A stretch of DNA of 64,000 nucleotides from contig NZ_JALBGV010000028.1 of the NCBI RefSeq assembly GCF_023006505.1, forward strand, positions 1 through 64,000. The letters are read 5' to 3'. A program made the translations under genes and the position numbers. Source of the stretch: Neorhizobium sp. SHOUNA12A. GTDB taxonomy: Bacteria; Pseudomonadota; Alphaproteobacteria; Rhizobiales; Rhizobiaceae. Under the pieces are notes generated by a model. It saw only the letters and a program-made list of their open reading frames with translations. It was not told the DNA's origin and searched no databases. Below, piece by piece: positions 1-8,831 of this stretch. Position 1 is the first letter of the stretch. Every line of letters begins with the position of its first letter.

Positions 1-134
1 CCAGGCTCTGCCACGGGCTTGATGTCCCAAGGGAGGTTCGGTCTCCCATCCGCCACCGCATCTGGCAGTAAATCGCCAAAAGCGGATAAAGGGAAGTTAC
101 AAGGGGGGTGCCACGGCAAACGGCGCGGCCGCGC

Positions 135-1328
135 TTATTCGCCCCGCCAACCATTCTGATAAACCACCTTATCCACCCCGGCGAACCGCCCGACGCGGAG
201 CAGTTCCGCGTCCAGCTTCTCCAATCGCCCCGCCGAAGCCCGCACGCCCTTTTCCAGCCATAACCGCTTCACATCCAGCGTCCCCGACTTGCGGTCCGCC
301 TTCATGTCGATGCGGCCGATCATGCGGTCTCCTTCGAGCAGCGGGAAGACGTAGTAGCCGTATTGGCGCTTCGGCTCCGGCACGAAAACCTCGATGCGGT
401 AGAAGAAGTTGAACAGCCGCTCGGCCCGGTCGCGGTTGCGCAGGAGCGGATCGAAGGGGCTGAGGACACGCACCCGCGCCGGCGGTTCTGGGATCTCACC
501 CAGGTTTTCGGGGAAGCCAAGGAAGGCGAAGGAGGGGCGCGGCTTGCTGCCGTCGGCGGTCTCGATCAGCACTTCCACAAGTTCGTCGCGATGGGTCTTC
601 ACCCAGTCCTTTGCCTCGTCCGGCGTAACCAGATCGAAGAAGGCGGCAAGCTCTCCGGAGGTTGCAAAGCCGAGGCGGGTCATGGCCCCGCGGCAGGCCC
701 AGTCGATGAACTCCTCATGGCTCACTTCCGGCTCGTGATGCTGCCGCGGGATGACCCGTTCCATCAGGTCGTAGATCTTCTGGAAGTTGACGCGGCCGGC
801 GATCGCCAGCTTGCCGGTGTGCCAGTAATATTCGAGCGCCGTCTTGTTCGGATGCCAGTTCCACCAGCCGCCGGACTTGTGATCCTCCTGCTTCATGTCG
901 CGGGACATGATCGCGCCGTTCTCGGCGATGTGCTGGAAGGTCTCCTCGAAGGCGGCGTCGAACCCCTCGCCGTGCCATTTCCGCCAGCGTTCGGCAAGGA
1001 TCGGCTCGCGGCGGCGAAAACGATGTTTCCAGTAGCGGAAGAAGCTCGTCGGGATGATCGAGGCGTCATGCGTCCAGTGCTCGAACAGCTCGCCGTCCTT
1101 TTCCAGAAGCGCGGTCAGGTGCTCGCGGCGGTAGGTCTGGTTGCGCGAGAACAGGATCATGTGATGGGCGCGCTCGACGGTGGCGATACTGTCCACCTGG
1201 ACGAAACCGAGATCGTCGATGAGCTGCAGCAGGCCGGCTTTGGTCAACGCCCGGCCGGGCGGTTCGCAGAGCCGCTGCCGTTCGAGGAAGATCCTGCGGG
1301 CCTGATCGTTTGGAATGAGAATCGCCAT
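135..1328 (-). CDS. AlkX/YcaQ-type winged-helix DNA glycosylase family protein
   Basis: A 397-residue protein of the HTH_42 (YcaQ/AlkX-AlkZ-like) superfamily, whose characterised members unhook DNA interstrand crosslinks or excise bulky alkylated bases. The N-terminal segment GFVQVDSI carries the Q-x-D pattern (Q44, D46) at the position of the AlkX catalytic motif, followed by VERAHHMILFSR, also typical. The C-terminal part (SPFDPLLRNRDRAERLF, then YYVFPLLEGDRMIGRIDMKAD) matches the family. I start at the ATG at 1328 (MAILIPNDQ); an in-frame ATG at 1364 would add 12 residues but looks like upstream DNA. It is divergent from bioM. Family assignment is firm; substrate is inferred. Confidence 0.88.
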   Translation of the reverse strand: MAILIPNDQARRIFLERQRLCEPPGRALTKAGLLQLIDDLGFVQVDSIATVERAHHMILFSRNQTYRREHLTALLEKDGELFEHWTHDASIIPTSFFRYWKHRFRRREPILAERWRKWHGEGFDAAFEETFQHIAENGAIMSRDMKQEDHKSGGWWNWHPNKTALEYYWHTGKLAIAGRVNFQKIYDLMERVIPRQHHEPEVSHEEFIDWACRGAMTRLGFATSGELAAFFDLVTPDEAKDWVKTHRDELVEVLIETADGSKPRPSFAFLGFPENLGEIPEPPARVRVLSPFDPLLRNRDRAERLFNFFYRIEVFVPEPKRQYGYYVFPLLEGDRMIGRIDMKADRKSGTLDVKRLWLEKGVRASAGRLEKLDAELLRVGRFAGVDKVVYQNGWRGE

Positions 1329-1402
1329 GGCATGTAGACTAGGATACCGCCGCGCCGGATTCAATGTTCACGTTCGGTTCCGCATTCCCCTTCCCCGTCT
1401 TC

Positions 1403-1416
1403 CGGTCTATAGACCG
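1403..1416. promoter_or_regulatory. 14-bp perfect palindrome upstream of bioM, candidate operator
   Basis: CGGTCTATAGACCG is a perfect palindrome ending 20 bp before the bioM start codon, where an operator would act on bioMNY. Rhizobial biotin genes are often controlled by the GntR-type repressor BioR, whose known box (TTATCTATAA-like) is AT-rich and only loosely similar. BioR control is therefore a guess; the symmetry is certain. Confidence 0.4.
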
Positions 1417-1436
1417 CTGAACACCGAGGGACTGGC

Positions 1437-2114
1437 TTGGATATCCGTTTCGAACAGGCAGAAGCGCGTTTCGAGGGACGCACCGTCGTTTATCCGCTGA
1501 CGCTTCGCTTGAGCGAACGGCGGATCGGCGTGATTGGCCTCAACGGCTCGGGCAAGACGACGTTTGCGCGGATGATCAACGGGCTGGTGCTGCCTGCCGA
1601 GGGTCACGTGACCGTCAACGGGCTCGATACGGTGAAGGATGGCGACAAGGTTCGTGGCCAGGCCGGCTTCATTTTCCAGAACCCGCAGAACCAGATCATC
1701 CTGCCGATCCTTAAGGAAGACATCGCGCTGGGGCTGAAATCGAGAAAGCTCTCGAAGGCGGGTACGGAGGCGGCGGTCGAAACCGTGCTTGCCCGGTTCG
1801 GCATCGCCCATCTGGCCGACCGGCGTGTGCACGAACTTTCGGGCGGAGAACTGCAGCTGGCAGCACTCGCCTCGGTTCTGGTGACCCGGCCGGATATCCT
1901 GATCATGGACGAACCGACCAACCAACTCGATCTCCGGAACCGCGAACTCGTGGAGCGGACCATCCACGGGCTCGATGAAAATGTCGTCGTCATCAGCCAT
2001 GACCTCGGCCTGATTGCCGATTTCGACCGGGTTCTGCTCTTCCATGAAGGCCGCCTCACCGATGACGGCGCGCCAGCCGAGGTCATCGCCCGCTACCGCG
2101 AGCTTGCGGCATGA
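1437..2114 (+). CDS. bioM: Biotin ECF transporter ATP-binding protein BioM
   Basis: A 225-residue ABC ATPase energising biotin uptake by the BioMNY energy-coupling-factor transporter. Walker A is GLNGSGKTT (34-42), the Q-loop region QNPQNQ is at 81-86, the signature LSGGE at 134-138, Walker B ILIMDEP near 154-160 and the switch histidine near 188. The start is TTG at 1437, with GAGGGA about 8 bases upstream; no ATG fits the family's N-terminus. The stop overlaps the bioN start (ATGA), as expected for translational coupling. Its place before bioN and bioY identifies the substrate; the ATPase alone would not. Confidence 0.93.
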   Translation: MDIRFEQAEARFEGRTVVYPLTLRLSERRIGVIGLNGSGKTTFARMINGLVLPAEGHVTVNGLDTVKDGDKVRGQAGFIFQNPQNQIILPILKEDIALGLKSRKLSKAGTEAAVETVLARFGIAHLADRRVHELSGGELQLAALASVLVTRPDILIMDEPTNQLDLRNRELVERTIHGLDENVVVISHDLGLIADFDRVLLFHEGRLTDDGAPAEVIARYRELAA

Positions 2115-2716
2115 AGACGCTCTACGTGGAAGGCGACACGTTTCTGCACCGGCTTTCGCCGCGGGCAAAGCTTCTCGGCCTCGCCGCGCTCAGCCTTGTC
2201 CTTTTCCTTGTCCGTTCGCCGGCCGTTCTGTCGGTCGCGGCCTTGCTCGGCGGCATCGTCTATTCGTCGCTCCGGCTCGGGTGGCGCCAATCCTGGCTGC
2301 GGCTGCGGCCGGTCCTGCTGACCATTGCGGTCGTGGCGCTCTTCACACTTGTCTTCAACGGCCGACATGACACGCTGGTCGTCGTCACGCGGCTGACGGC
2401 GCTTGCCCTCTTCGCCGCGGCCATGACGGCGACCACCAGCACCGGCGATTTCATCGACGAGATCACCCGCCTTGCCATGCCACTGGAGCGCCTGGGGCTC
2501 GTCAGGGCCGCGGATATCGGGCTTTCGATCGGTCTCGTCATCCGTTTCGTGCCGGAGATCCTCAGCCGTTACCAGGCTATCCGCGACGCCCATCGCGCCC
2601 GCGGGCTGAAGGTCCGGCCGCTGACGCTGGCGGTGCCACTGATCATCCTGACACTCAAAAACGCCGACGAGATCGCCGCCGCCATTGACGCACGTGGCAT
2701 CCGGGCGCAGAAATAA
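2111..2716 (+). CDS. bioN: Biotin ECF transporter transmembrane protein BioN
   Basis: A 201-residue integral membrane T-component (CbiQ/EcfT family) that couples BioM to the substrate-binding subunit BioY. It has several hydrophobic helices, and the conserved C-terminal Ala-Arg-Gly coupling motifs are visible as AHRARGLK (about 162-169) and DARGIRAQ near the end. It is shorter than EcfT of group II systems, as is usual for BioN. It overlaps bioM by 4 bp and is followed after 29 bp by bioY. Confidence 0.93.
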   Translation: MKTLYVEGDTFLHRLSPRAKLLGLAALSLVLFLVRSPAVLSVAALLGGIVYSSLRLGWRQSWLRLRPVLLTIAVVALFTLVFNGRHDTLVVVTRLTALALFAAAMTATTSTGDFIDEITRLAMPLERLGLVRAADIGLSIGLVIRFVPEILSRYQAIRDAHRARGLKVRPLTLAVPLIILTLKNADEIAAAIDARGIRAQK

Positions 2717-2745
2717 CCTCATATAAAACTGGGGATTCGCATAGC

Positions 2746-3309
2746 ATGACCACCCGTGATCTCGTTCTGGCCGCCCTTTTCGCCGCCATTATCGTGGCGC
2801 TCGGTCTCGTGCCGCCGATCATGCTCGGCTTCATTCCGGTACCCATCACCGCCCAGTCGCTCGGCGTCATGCTTGCGGGCGTCATCCTCGGCGCCAGGCG
2901 CGGCGGTTTTGCGGTGTTTCTTGTCCTGCTGCTGGTCGCGATCGGCCTGCCGGTTCTCTCGGGCGGACGCGGCGGCCTTGCCACCTTTGTGTCGCCGACC
3001 GCCGGTTATCTCGTCGGCTGGTTCTTCGCAGCCGTCATCGCCGGTTATTGCTCCGAGCGGTTCGTCGAGCGTTCGCAGAGCGGCATCGTGCAGATCACCG
3101 GATTTTTTCTCGCAGCCCTGCTCGGCGGCGTGGTGGTCGACCACGCGCTCGGGGTCATCTACCTCGCCTATGTCACGGGCACCGGGCTTTCGACCGCCTT
3201 CATCGGCGACCTTTCCTTCGTTCCTGGCGATGTACTGAAGGCGATGATCGCGGCACTCGCCGGCCGCGCAGTAATGGTCGGTTATCCGCTGCTGCCGCAA
3301 CGGGCCTGA
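2746..3309 (+). CDS. bioY: Biotin transporter substrate-binding subunit BioY
   Basis: A 187-residue, very hydrophobic S-component that binds biotin in the membrane. Typical BioY segments are PVPITAQSLGVMLAG (about 28-42), the GARRGG loop that follows it, and GGRGGLATFVSPTAGYL (about 72-88). The C-terminal part contains FIGDLSFVPGDVLKAMIAA, also characteristic. It is last in the bioMNY operon, and the strand changes after it. Confidence 0.95.
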   Translation: MTTRDLVLAALFAAIIVALGLVPPIMLGFIPVPITAQSLGVMLAGVILGARRGGFAVFLVLLLVAIGLPVLSGGRGGLATFVSPTAGYLVGWFFAAVIAGYCSERFVERSQSGIVQITGFFLAALLGGVVVDHALGVIYLAYVTGTGLSTAFIGDLSFVPGDVLKAMIAALAGRAVMVGYPLLPQRA

Positions 3310-3323
3310 TCGGCCGCGTCCCG

Positions 3324-3722
3324 TCAATCCAGGAACTGATAAAGCCAGTCGCGCAAGTCTTCGGGGAGCGGCACCGGTTCCCTGCTTTCGGGGTCACAAG
3401 TCATCCAGACGATTTCGGCTTCCGCGACCGCCTCGTTGCCCCGCAGCATATGCACCAGGAACCCCGCCGACTTTCCGCCGATCTTGCTGACGCCGATATG
3501 CGTGTGGACGACGTCACCCAGCTTCAAGGCCGAGTGAAACGTGCAGGTGATCTTGCCGATCCTGAAGAACGGATCGCCCTTTTGCGACCTGCGGCGACGC
3601 CAGAATTCCGTGACGGCCTCTTCCGCCCGCACGACATAGGCCGAGCGGAACATCTCGCCATGCATATCGACATCGCGGAAAGGAACGCGGAATTCCTGAG
3701 ACTTGACTGGCTCTTTGACCAC
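3324..3722 (-). CDS. Acyl-CoA thioesterase, 4HBT/YbgC-like
   Basis: A 132-residue hot-dog-fold thioesterase. FRVPFRDVDMHGEMFRSAYV near residues 12-31 corresponds to the YbgC active-site segment, with Asp in the D-x-D-x-x-G context, followed by the usual conserved strand (GDVVHTHIGVSKIGGKSAGF). The chosen start is GTG at 3722, preceded by AGAGGG; the frame stays open further upstream, but that extension is antisense to the next gene and does not resemble the family. Substrate is unknown. It is convergent with bioY and divergent from the HDAC-like gene. Confidence 0.8.
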   Translation of the reverse strand: MVKEPVKSQEFRVPFRDVDMHGEMFRSAYVVRAEEAVTEFWRRRRSQKGDPFFRIGKITCTFHSALKLGDVVHTHIGVSKIGGKSAGFLVHMLRGNEAVAEAEIVWMTCDPESREPVPLPEDLRDWLYQFLD

Positions 3723-3869
3723 ATTACCCTCTGGGTTGCACCCCTCTATGTAAGACCATTCTTTCAAGCTAAACAAGCGCAAGAGCAAGGGGTTGCGGCT
3801 TGAAAAAGTCAGCTTTCTGCGCCATGTCGGAAAGGTCCAGACCGGACTGACCCCTGACGAGGCCGCCGC

Positions 3870-4802
3870 ATGACCACGCGCCTTTACGAACACAAGATCT
3901 TCCTCGAACATCGCACGCCGGAAGGACATCCCGAACGGGCGGACCGGCTGCGCTCGCTGGCGATCGCGCTGGAGCATCCGAATTTCGCCAGGCTCGACCG
4001 CAAGGACGCTCCCCAGGCGAACGAGGACGCGGTTCTGCTCGCCCATCCGGAGGAACACCTGCGCGCGGTGATGCGCGAAATTCCCGAGGAGGACACGATC
4101 CGCCAGATCGAGGCCGACACCTATGTGGGGCCGAAGAGCTTTCAAGCCGCGCTGACCGGCATCGGCGGCGCGATGGCCGCCGTCGACGACGTGGCAAACG
4201 GCAAGGTCGACAACGCCTTCGTGGCGGCAAGGCCCCCCGGCCACCACGCCGAAAAAGACAAGGCGATGGGTTTTTGCCTGTTCAACAACGCCGCGATCGC
4301 CGCGCGCCACGCACAACGGAAATACGGCATGGAACGCGTCGCGATCGTCGATTGGGACGTGCATCACGGCAACGGCACGCAGGGCATCTTCTGGGACGAT
4401 CCGTCAGTGCTGTTCTGCTCGACGCACCAGATGCCGCTTTATCCCGGCACCGGCGCCAAGGACGAGACCGGCACCAGGAACAACGTGGTCAACGCGCCGC
4501 TTTCACCCGATACCGGCAGCGAATATTTCCGCGAGGCGTTCAAGAGCCGCGTGCTGCCGGCGCTCGACAATTTTCGACCGGATTTCATCATCATCTCGGC
4601 CGGCTTCGACGCGCATCACCGCGATCCGCTGGCGCAGATCAATCTCGTCGGCGACGATTTCGACTGGGCCACCGGACGGCTGATGGAGATCGCCGGCAAA
4701 TATGCCGGCAACCGTATCGTCAGCCTGCTCGAGGGCGGATATGATCTGGAAGGGCTCGCCGAATCGGCGGGCATGCACATCTGCAGACTGATGAAGGGAT
4801 AG
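3870..4802 (+). CDS. Histone deacetylase family protein (acetoin utilisation/acetylpolyamine hydrolase type)
   Basis: A 310-residue zinc amidohydrolase of the arginase/deacetylase superfamily. Its motifs are RPPGHHA (121-127, catalytic His pair), DWDVHHGNGT (161-170; D163 and H165 zinc ligands) and SAGFDAH (243-249; third zinc ligand Asp). In bacteria such enzymes deacetylate small amines or lysines; there are no histones to act on, so the substrate is open. It ends 3 bp before xseB, and the two very probably form an operon. Confidence 0.9.
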   Translation: MTTRLYEHKIFLEHRTPEGHPERADRLRSLAIALEHPNFARLDRKDAPQANEDAVLLAHPEEHLRAVMREIPEEDTIRQIEADTYVGPKSFQAALTGIGGAMAAVDDVANGKVDNAFVAARPPGHHAEKDKAMGFCLFNNAAIAARHAQRKYGMERVAIVDWDVHHGNGTQGIFWDDPSVLFCSTHQMPLYPGTGAKDETGTRNNVVNAPLSPDTGSEYFREAFKSRVLPALDNFRPDFIIISAGFDAHHRDPLAQINLVGDDFDWATGRLMEIAGKYAGNRIVSLLEGGYDLEGLAESAGMHICRLMKG

Positions 4803-4805
4803 ACG

Positions 4806-5060
4806 ATGACCGAAAACACCGAGAGCCTCGATGTGAGCGGCTATTCCTTCGAGAAGGCCGTCGCCGAACTCGAAAGCATCGTGGCGCGGCTGGAACGGGG
4901 CGACGTGGCGCTCGACGAATCGATCGCCATCTACGAGCGCGGCGAAGCGCTGAAGAAACATTGCGAAAAACTGCTGACGGCCGCCGAAAACCGCATCGAG
5001 AAGATCCGGCTCGACCGCGCCGGCAAGCCACAGGGCGTCGAGCCGCTCGACGGCGAATAA
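4806..5060 (+). CDS. xseB: Exodeoxyribonuclease VII small subunit
   Basis: An 84-residue helical protein with the XseB signature: [20 protein letters not shown] (residues 15-34), then [22 protein letters not shown]. It binds XseA to form exonuclease VII, which degrades single-stranded DNA and acts in repair. The length is normal. In many Rhizobiaceae xseB lies close to dxs; here about 6 kb of transporter, toxin-antitoxin and pirin genes lie between them. Confidence 0.95.
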   Translation: MTENTESLDVSGYSFEKAVAELESIVARLERGDVALDESIAIYERGEALKKHCEKLLTAAENRIEKIRLDRAGKPQGVEPLDGE

Positions 5061-5182
5061 GCCGGACGGCTAAACCAAAGTCTTACAACCTTCGCATGGA
5101 ATGCGTCATAAACCGATTGACGCACCGGAAACGCCTCCCCATGATGGCCCCATCTGCGTGGTTGCTTTGGGAGGAGGCCATT

Positions 5183-6154
5183 ATGAACTTCGGCATGAAG
5201 TCCAGTAAAATCAATCTCATGTTCGTGGCGACACTTGCCGTTTCGACGGCATTTTCCGCCGCCGGCGCGAAGGCTGCGGAATTCATCAACGTGCTGACCG
5301 GTGGCACGTCCGGCGTGTATTATCCGCTCGGCGTGGCGCTTGCCGAAATCTACGGACAGGGCATCAAGGACGCGCGCACCCAGGTGCAGGCCACCAAGGC
5401 ATCCGTCGAAAACCTCAACCTGCTGCAGGCAGGACGCGGCGAGATTGCCTTCTCGCTCGGCGATTCTGTCCAGGAAGCCTGGAAGGGCAACAAGGAAGCG
5501 GGCTTTCCCGCCAAGCTCGACAAGCTGCGCGGCATCGCCGCCATCTATCCGAACTATATCCAGGTGGTCGCCAGCGCCGAATCCGGCGTGAAGACGCTTG
5601 CCGATCTCAAGGGCAAGAGCCTGTCGGTCGGCGCACCTGCCTCCGGCACGGAACTCAATGCCCGCGCCATCTTCACGGCGGCCGGCATGTCCTACAAGGA
5701 CCTCGGCAAGACCGAATATCTGCCGTTCGCGGAATCCGTCGAACTGATCAAGAACCGCCAGCTCGATGCGACGCTGCAGTCGGCAGGCCTCGGCGTCGCC
5801 TCGATCCGCGACCTTGCAACCTCGCTGAAGATCAATGTCGTAGCGATCCCGGCCGCCGAGGTCGCCAAGATCGGCGCTCCCTATGTCTCGGTGAAAATCC
5901 CGGCCGGCACCTATGAGGGGCAGACCGCCGATGTCGAGACCGCCGCCGTCGGCAACTTCCTGATCACCCATTCGGGCGTTTCCGACGAAACCGTCTACCA
6001 GATGACCAAGCTCTTGTTCTCCAACCTGCCGAAGCTTTCCGCAGCCCACGCCGCCGCCAAGGCTATCGACGTGAAGAAGGCACTGGAAGGCATGCCCGTA
6101 CCGCTGCATCCGGGCGCCGAACGGTATTACAAGGAAGTTGGATTGATGAAGTAA
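5183..6154 (+). CDS. TAXI-family TRAP transporter solute-binding protein
   Basis: A 323-residue periplasmic binding protein of the TRAP-associated extracytoplasmic immunogenic (TAXI) family. The signal peptide has a positive start, a hydrophobic run FVATLAVSTAFSAAGAKA and cleavage near AKA-AEF. The mature start EFINVLTGGTSGVYYPLGVA is diagnostic, with SLSVGAPASGTELNARAIF further on. The start at 5183 follows a strong GGAGGAGG. It delivers its ligand to the fused permease downstream. The ligand is unknown; studied relatives bind small organic acids such as glutamate. Confidence 0.92.
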   Translation: MNFGMKSSKINLMFVATLAVSTAFSAAGAKAAEFINVLTGGTSGVYYPLGVALAEIYGQGIKDARTQVQATKASVENLNLLQAGRGEIAFSLGDSVQEAWKGNKEAGFPAKLDKLRGIAAIYPNYIQVVASAESGVKTLADLKGKSLSVGAPASGTELNARAIFTAAGMSYKDLGKTEYLPFAESVELIKNRQLDATLQSAGLGVASIRDLATSLKINVVAIPAAEVAKIGAPYVSVKIPAGTYEGQTADVETAAVGNFLITHSGVSDETVYQMTKLLFSNLPKLSAAHAAAKAIDVKKALEGMPVPLHPGAERYYKEVGLMK

Positions 6155-6180
6155 AGCGATAGGCAGACTGTGCCTATTGC

Positions 6181-6325
6181 AAGTCCCCTCCCCAACCCCT
6201 CCCCACAAGGGGGAGGGACTCAACCTGCCGCACTGCCGATGCCCACTTGGTCGGGAGAGAGCCGCGGGTCTTCTCCCCCCTTGTGGGGGAGATGGCCGGC
6301 AGGCCAGAGGGGGTTTCCCGACAGA
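6181..6325. repeat. RIME-like intergenic palindromic element
   Basis: The gap between the TAXI gene and its permease holds two GC-rich palindromes: CCCTCCCC-ACAA-GGGGGAGGG around 6197-6217, and CTCCCCCCTTGTGGGGGAG followed by GCCGGCAGGC and AGAGGGGG (6273-6314). The second half closely resembles the two arms of the repeat at 59773-59998, so this is a dispersed family. Rhizobium-specific intergenic mosaic elements (RIME) have this character. It may form mRNA hairpins that set the ratio of binding protein to permease. Confidence 0.7.
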
Positions 6326-6349
6326 CCAGAGAGCTTGCCGAGAGAACCA

Positions 6350-8458
6350 ATGTCCGAAATCCCAACGCAAAACTCGATCACCTCGCATTCTGCCGAAGAG
6401 CCTATCGAGGGCCTGCCGGCCGGGTTCGGCGAGGGTCTAACCGGGCGGATCGCCTTCTGGATCGCCTTTGCCTTTACCCTTTTCCAGCTCTGGACCGCCG
6501 CCTATGGCACGCTTGCGAGCCAGATCGTCCGGGCCATGCATGTTGGCTTCCTGCTGCTGCTCGGTTTCGTGCTGATCGGCAACCTCGTCGCCAAAACGAA
6601 AGCCGGCAAGATCTGGTTCTGGGCGCTCGGCATCGTCGGCTTCCTGACCGGGCTCTACAATTGGGTCTTCTACCACGACCTGATCGTCAGGAGCGGGTTC
6701 CTGACGACGCCAGACCTCATCGTCGGAACTGTGCTGATCGTGCTCGTCTTCGAAGCGGCGCGACGGCTGATGGGCCTGCCGTTGACGATCATCGCCGCCA
6801 TATTCCTTGCCTATTGCTTTTTCGGCCAATACGCCCCCGGGCCGTTCGTCCATCGCGGCTATGATTTCGAACAGATCATCGAGAACTTTGCCTATGGCAC
6901 CGAAGGCATTTACGGAACGCCGATCTACGTTTCGGCGGCCTATATCTTCATCTTCGTGGTCTTTGCGGCATTTCTGGAACGCGCCGGCATGCTGGCGCTG
7001 TTCAACGATTTCGCGCTCGGCCTCGTCGGCACCTGGCGCGGCGGGCCGGCGCAGGTCTGCGTCATGTCGTCGGCGCTGATGGGCACGATCTCCGGCTCGG
7101 GCGTCGCCAATGTCGTCGCCTCCGGCCAATTCACCATTCCGCTGATGAAACGCTTCGGTTTCCGCTCCGCCTTTGCGGGCGGCGTCGAGGCGACGTCCTC
7201 GATGGGCGGCCAGATCATGCCGCCGGTGATGGGCGCCGTCGCCTTCATCATGGCCGAGACGCTCAACGTCTCCTATGCCGAGATCGTCAAGGCCGCGATC
7301 ATCCCGGCCGTGCTTTATTTCGGCGTCTGCTTCTGGATGGTGTTCCTGGAAGCCGGCAAAGCGGGCCTCAAGGGCATGAGCAAGGCCGACCTGCCGAACC
7401 CCTGGGCCGCCGTCCGGGAACACTGGCCGCTGATCCTGCCGCTCGCCGCCCTCGTCTACCTGCTGTTTGCCGGTTATACGCCGATCTTCGCCGGGACGAT
7501 GGGGCTGGCGCTGGTCATCGTGCTGATCCTCGGCATGCCGCTTGCCGCAAGCATCGGCCCGCTTGCCTTCCGCCTCGTCTTCTGGCTCGTGCTCGGCATC
7601 GCCGCCGCCTCCTTCCTGCGCTATGGGGTCAACTTCCTGGCGATCGTCATCCTCGCCCTGATCGTTGGCTGCGTCTTCGTCAAGGGCGGGCGCGAGACGC
7701 TGGCGATCTGCCGCGACGCGATGGCCGAGGGCGCCAAGAACGCGCTACCGGTCGGCATCGCCTGCGCCATCGTCGGCATCGTCATCGGCACGCTGACGCT
7801 GACCGGCATTGCCTCGACCTTTGTCGGCGCGATCATCCGGGTCGGCGAGCACAACCTGTTCCTGTCGCTGGTCCTGACGATGATCACCTGCCTGATCCTC
7901 GGCATGGGCATTCCGACAATCCCGAACTACATCATCACCTCGTCGCTTGCCGGACCTGCGCTGCTCGAACTCGGCGTGCCGCTGATCGTCAGCCACATGT
8001 TCGTCTTCTACTTCGGCATCATGGCGGACCTGACGCCGCCGGTGGCGCTCGCCGCCTTCGCGGCGGCACCGATGGCGAAGACCTCGGGGCTGAAGATCGG
8101 CGTGGAGGCGACCAAGCTCGCGACCGCCGGTTTCGTCGTGCCCTTCATGGCCGTCTATACGCCGGCGCTGATGCTGCAGGATCCGGGTGCGATTGCCGCG
8201 GCATGGGGTTATCCGGTCGAGGTCGCCTATGTCTTCCTCAAGGCATGCTTCGGCATTGCGCTGTGGGGCACGGCAGTGGTCGGCTTCCTGTTTGCCCGCA
8301 TGGCAGCTTGGGAGCGCCTGCTCGCCTTCATCGCCGGTGCAAGTCTGGTGGTGGCATTTCCCTGGACCGACGAACTCGGCTGGGTACTCGGCGTCATCAT
8401 CGTCGCGCAACACTGGTGGCGGAACCGCAGCGCGCCGGCCGCACCGGCGCTGACATGA
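6350..8458 (+). CDS. TRAP transporter permease, fused DctQM (TAXI type)
   Basis: A 702-residue multi-spanning protein fusing the small (DctQ-like) and large (DctM-like) TRAP subunits, as is standard for TAXI systems. The N-terminal helices and the loop VFEAARRLMGLPLTII are typical. The DctM core has SSALMGTISGSGVANVVASG (about residues 238-257), then GGVEATSSMGGQIMPPVMGA, and a second copy-like region GMGIPTIPNYIITSSLAGPA. It imports solute with a cation gradient. The start ATG at 6350 follows GAGAG; the open frame upstream is repeat DNA. Confidence 0.93.
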   Translation: MSEIPTQNSITSHSAEEPIEGLPAGFGEGLTGRIAFWIAFAFTLFQLWTAAYGTLASQIVRAMHVGFLLLLGFVLIGNLVAKTKAGKIWFWALGIVGFLTGLYNWVFYHDLIVRSGFLTTPDLIVGTVLIVLVFEAARRLMGLPLTIIAAIFLAYCFFGQYAPGPFVHRGYDFEQIIENFAYGTEGIYGTPIYVSAAYIFIFVVFAAFLERAGMLALFNDFALGLVGTWRGGPAQVCVMSSALMGTISGSGVANVVASGQFTIPLMKRFGFRSAFAGGVEATSSMGGQIMPPVMGAVAFIMAETLNVSYAEIVKAAIIPAVLYFGVCFWMVFLEAGKAGLKGMSKADLPNPWAAVREHWPLILPLAALVYLLFAGYTPIFAGTMGLALVIVLILGMPLAASIGPLAFRLVFWLVLGIAAASFLRYGVNFLAIVILALIVGCVFVKGGRETLAICRDAMAEGAKNALPVGIACAIVGIVIGTLTLTGIASTFVGAIIRVGEHNLFLSLVLTMITCLILGMGIPTIPNYIITSSLAGPALLELGVPLIVSHMFVFYFGIMADLTPPVALAAFAAAPMAKTSGLKIGVEATKLATAGFVVPFMAVYTPALMLQDPGAIAAAWGYPVEVAYVFLKACFGIALWGTAVVGFLFARMAAWERLLAFIAGASLVVAFPWTDELGWVLGVIIVAQHWWRNRSAPAAPALT

Positions 8459-8468
8459 GCAAGGGGCG

Positions 8469-8828
8469 ATGAGCCTCTGCATCCTGGCCGGCGGCAAACT
8501 GACGGTGCTTGCCATCTCGATGTTCACGCTCTCCTGGACCCATTCCGTGCAGAAGACCGAATGGCGCGAAACCTGGGCCGTGGCACCGGCCGGGCTGGAG
8601 CTTCGCCAGGCGGAGGTCAAGGGGTCCGGCGCCGGCATGGAGCCCGGAGCGAACGCGGTGCTGAAGGACGGCTGGTGGGTTTGGCACCCGACGCTGCCGC
8701 CGCAGGAACGCATTTCGCTAGCGGCGTCCGGCATGACGCCGGGTGGGTGGAGGCTGTGTCATGACGGCGGCTGCGTCGAGCTTGGGGCGACGGTCGGGGA
8801 TGCAGTGAGCTTGAGCGGGTGTCCCTAG
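8469..8828 (+). CDS. DUF1850 domain protein, TAXI-TRAP associated
   Basis: A 119-residue protein with one N-terminal hydrophobic segment (LTVLAISMFTLSW) that could be a signal anchor. The body contains SVQKTEWRETWAV and KDGWWVWHP, features of the DUF1850 family, whose genes are regularly found beside TAXI-TRAP permeases. The start is placed by AAGGGGCG just upstream. The molecular role is unknown; an accessory part of the transporter is the natural inference. Confidence 0.8.
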   Translation: MSLCILAGGKLTVLAISMFTLSWTHSVQKTEWRETWAVAPAGLELRQAEVKGSGAGMEPGANAVLKDGWWVWHPTLPPQERISLAASGMTPGGWRLCHDGGCVELGATVGDAVSLSGCP

Positions 8829-8831
8829 AAC

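Noticed and set aside
1..134. Possible gene fragment at the window start
   Set aside because: No open frame, motif or RNA structure that I can support in these bases.
363..1337. Long open frame on the plus strand opposite the AlkX-like gene
   Set aside because: Antisense shadow of a clearly conserved protein; high-GC DNA leaves many such open frames, and its product matches nothing.
3723..4367. N-terminal extension of the thioesterase reading frame
   Set aside because: Lies antisense to the HDAC-like gene and is unlike any thioesterase; a GTG start with a good ribosome-binding site at 3722 explains the gene.
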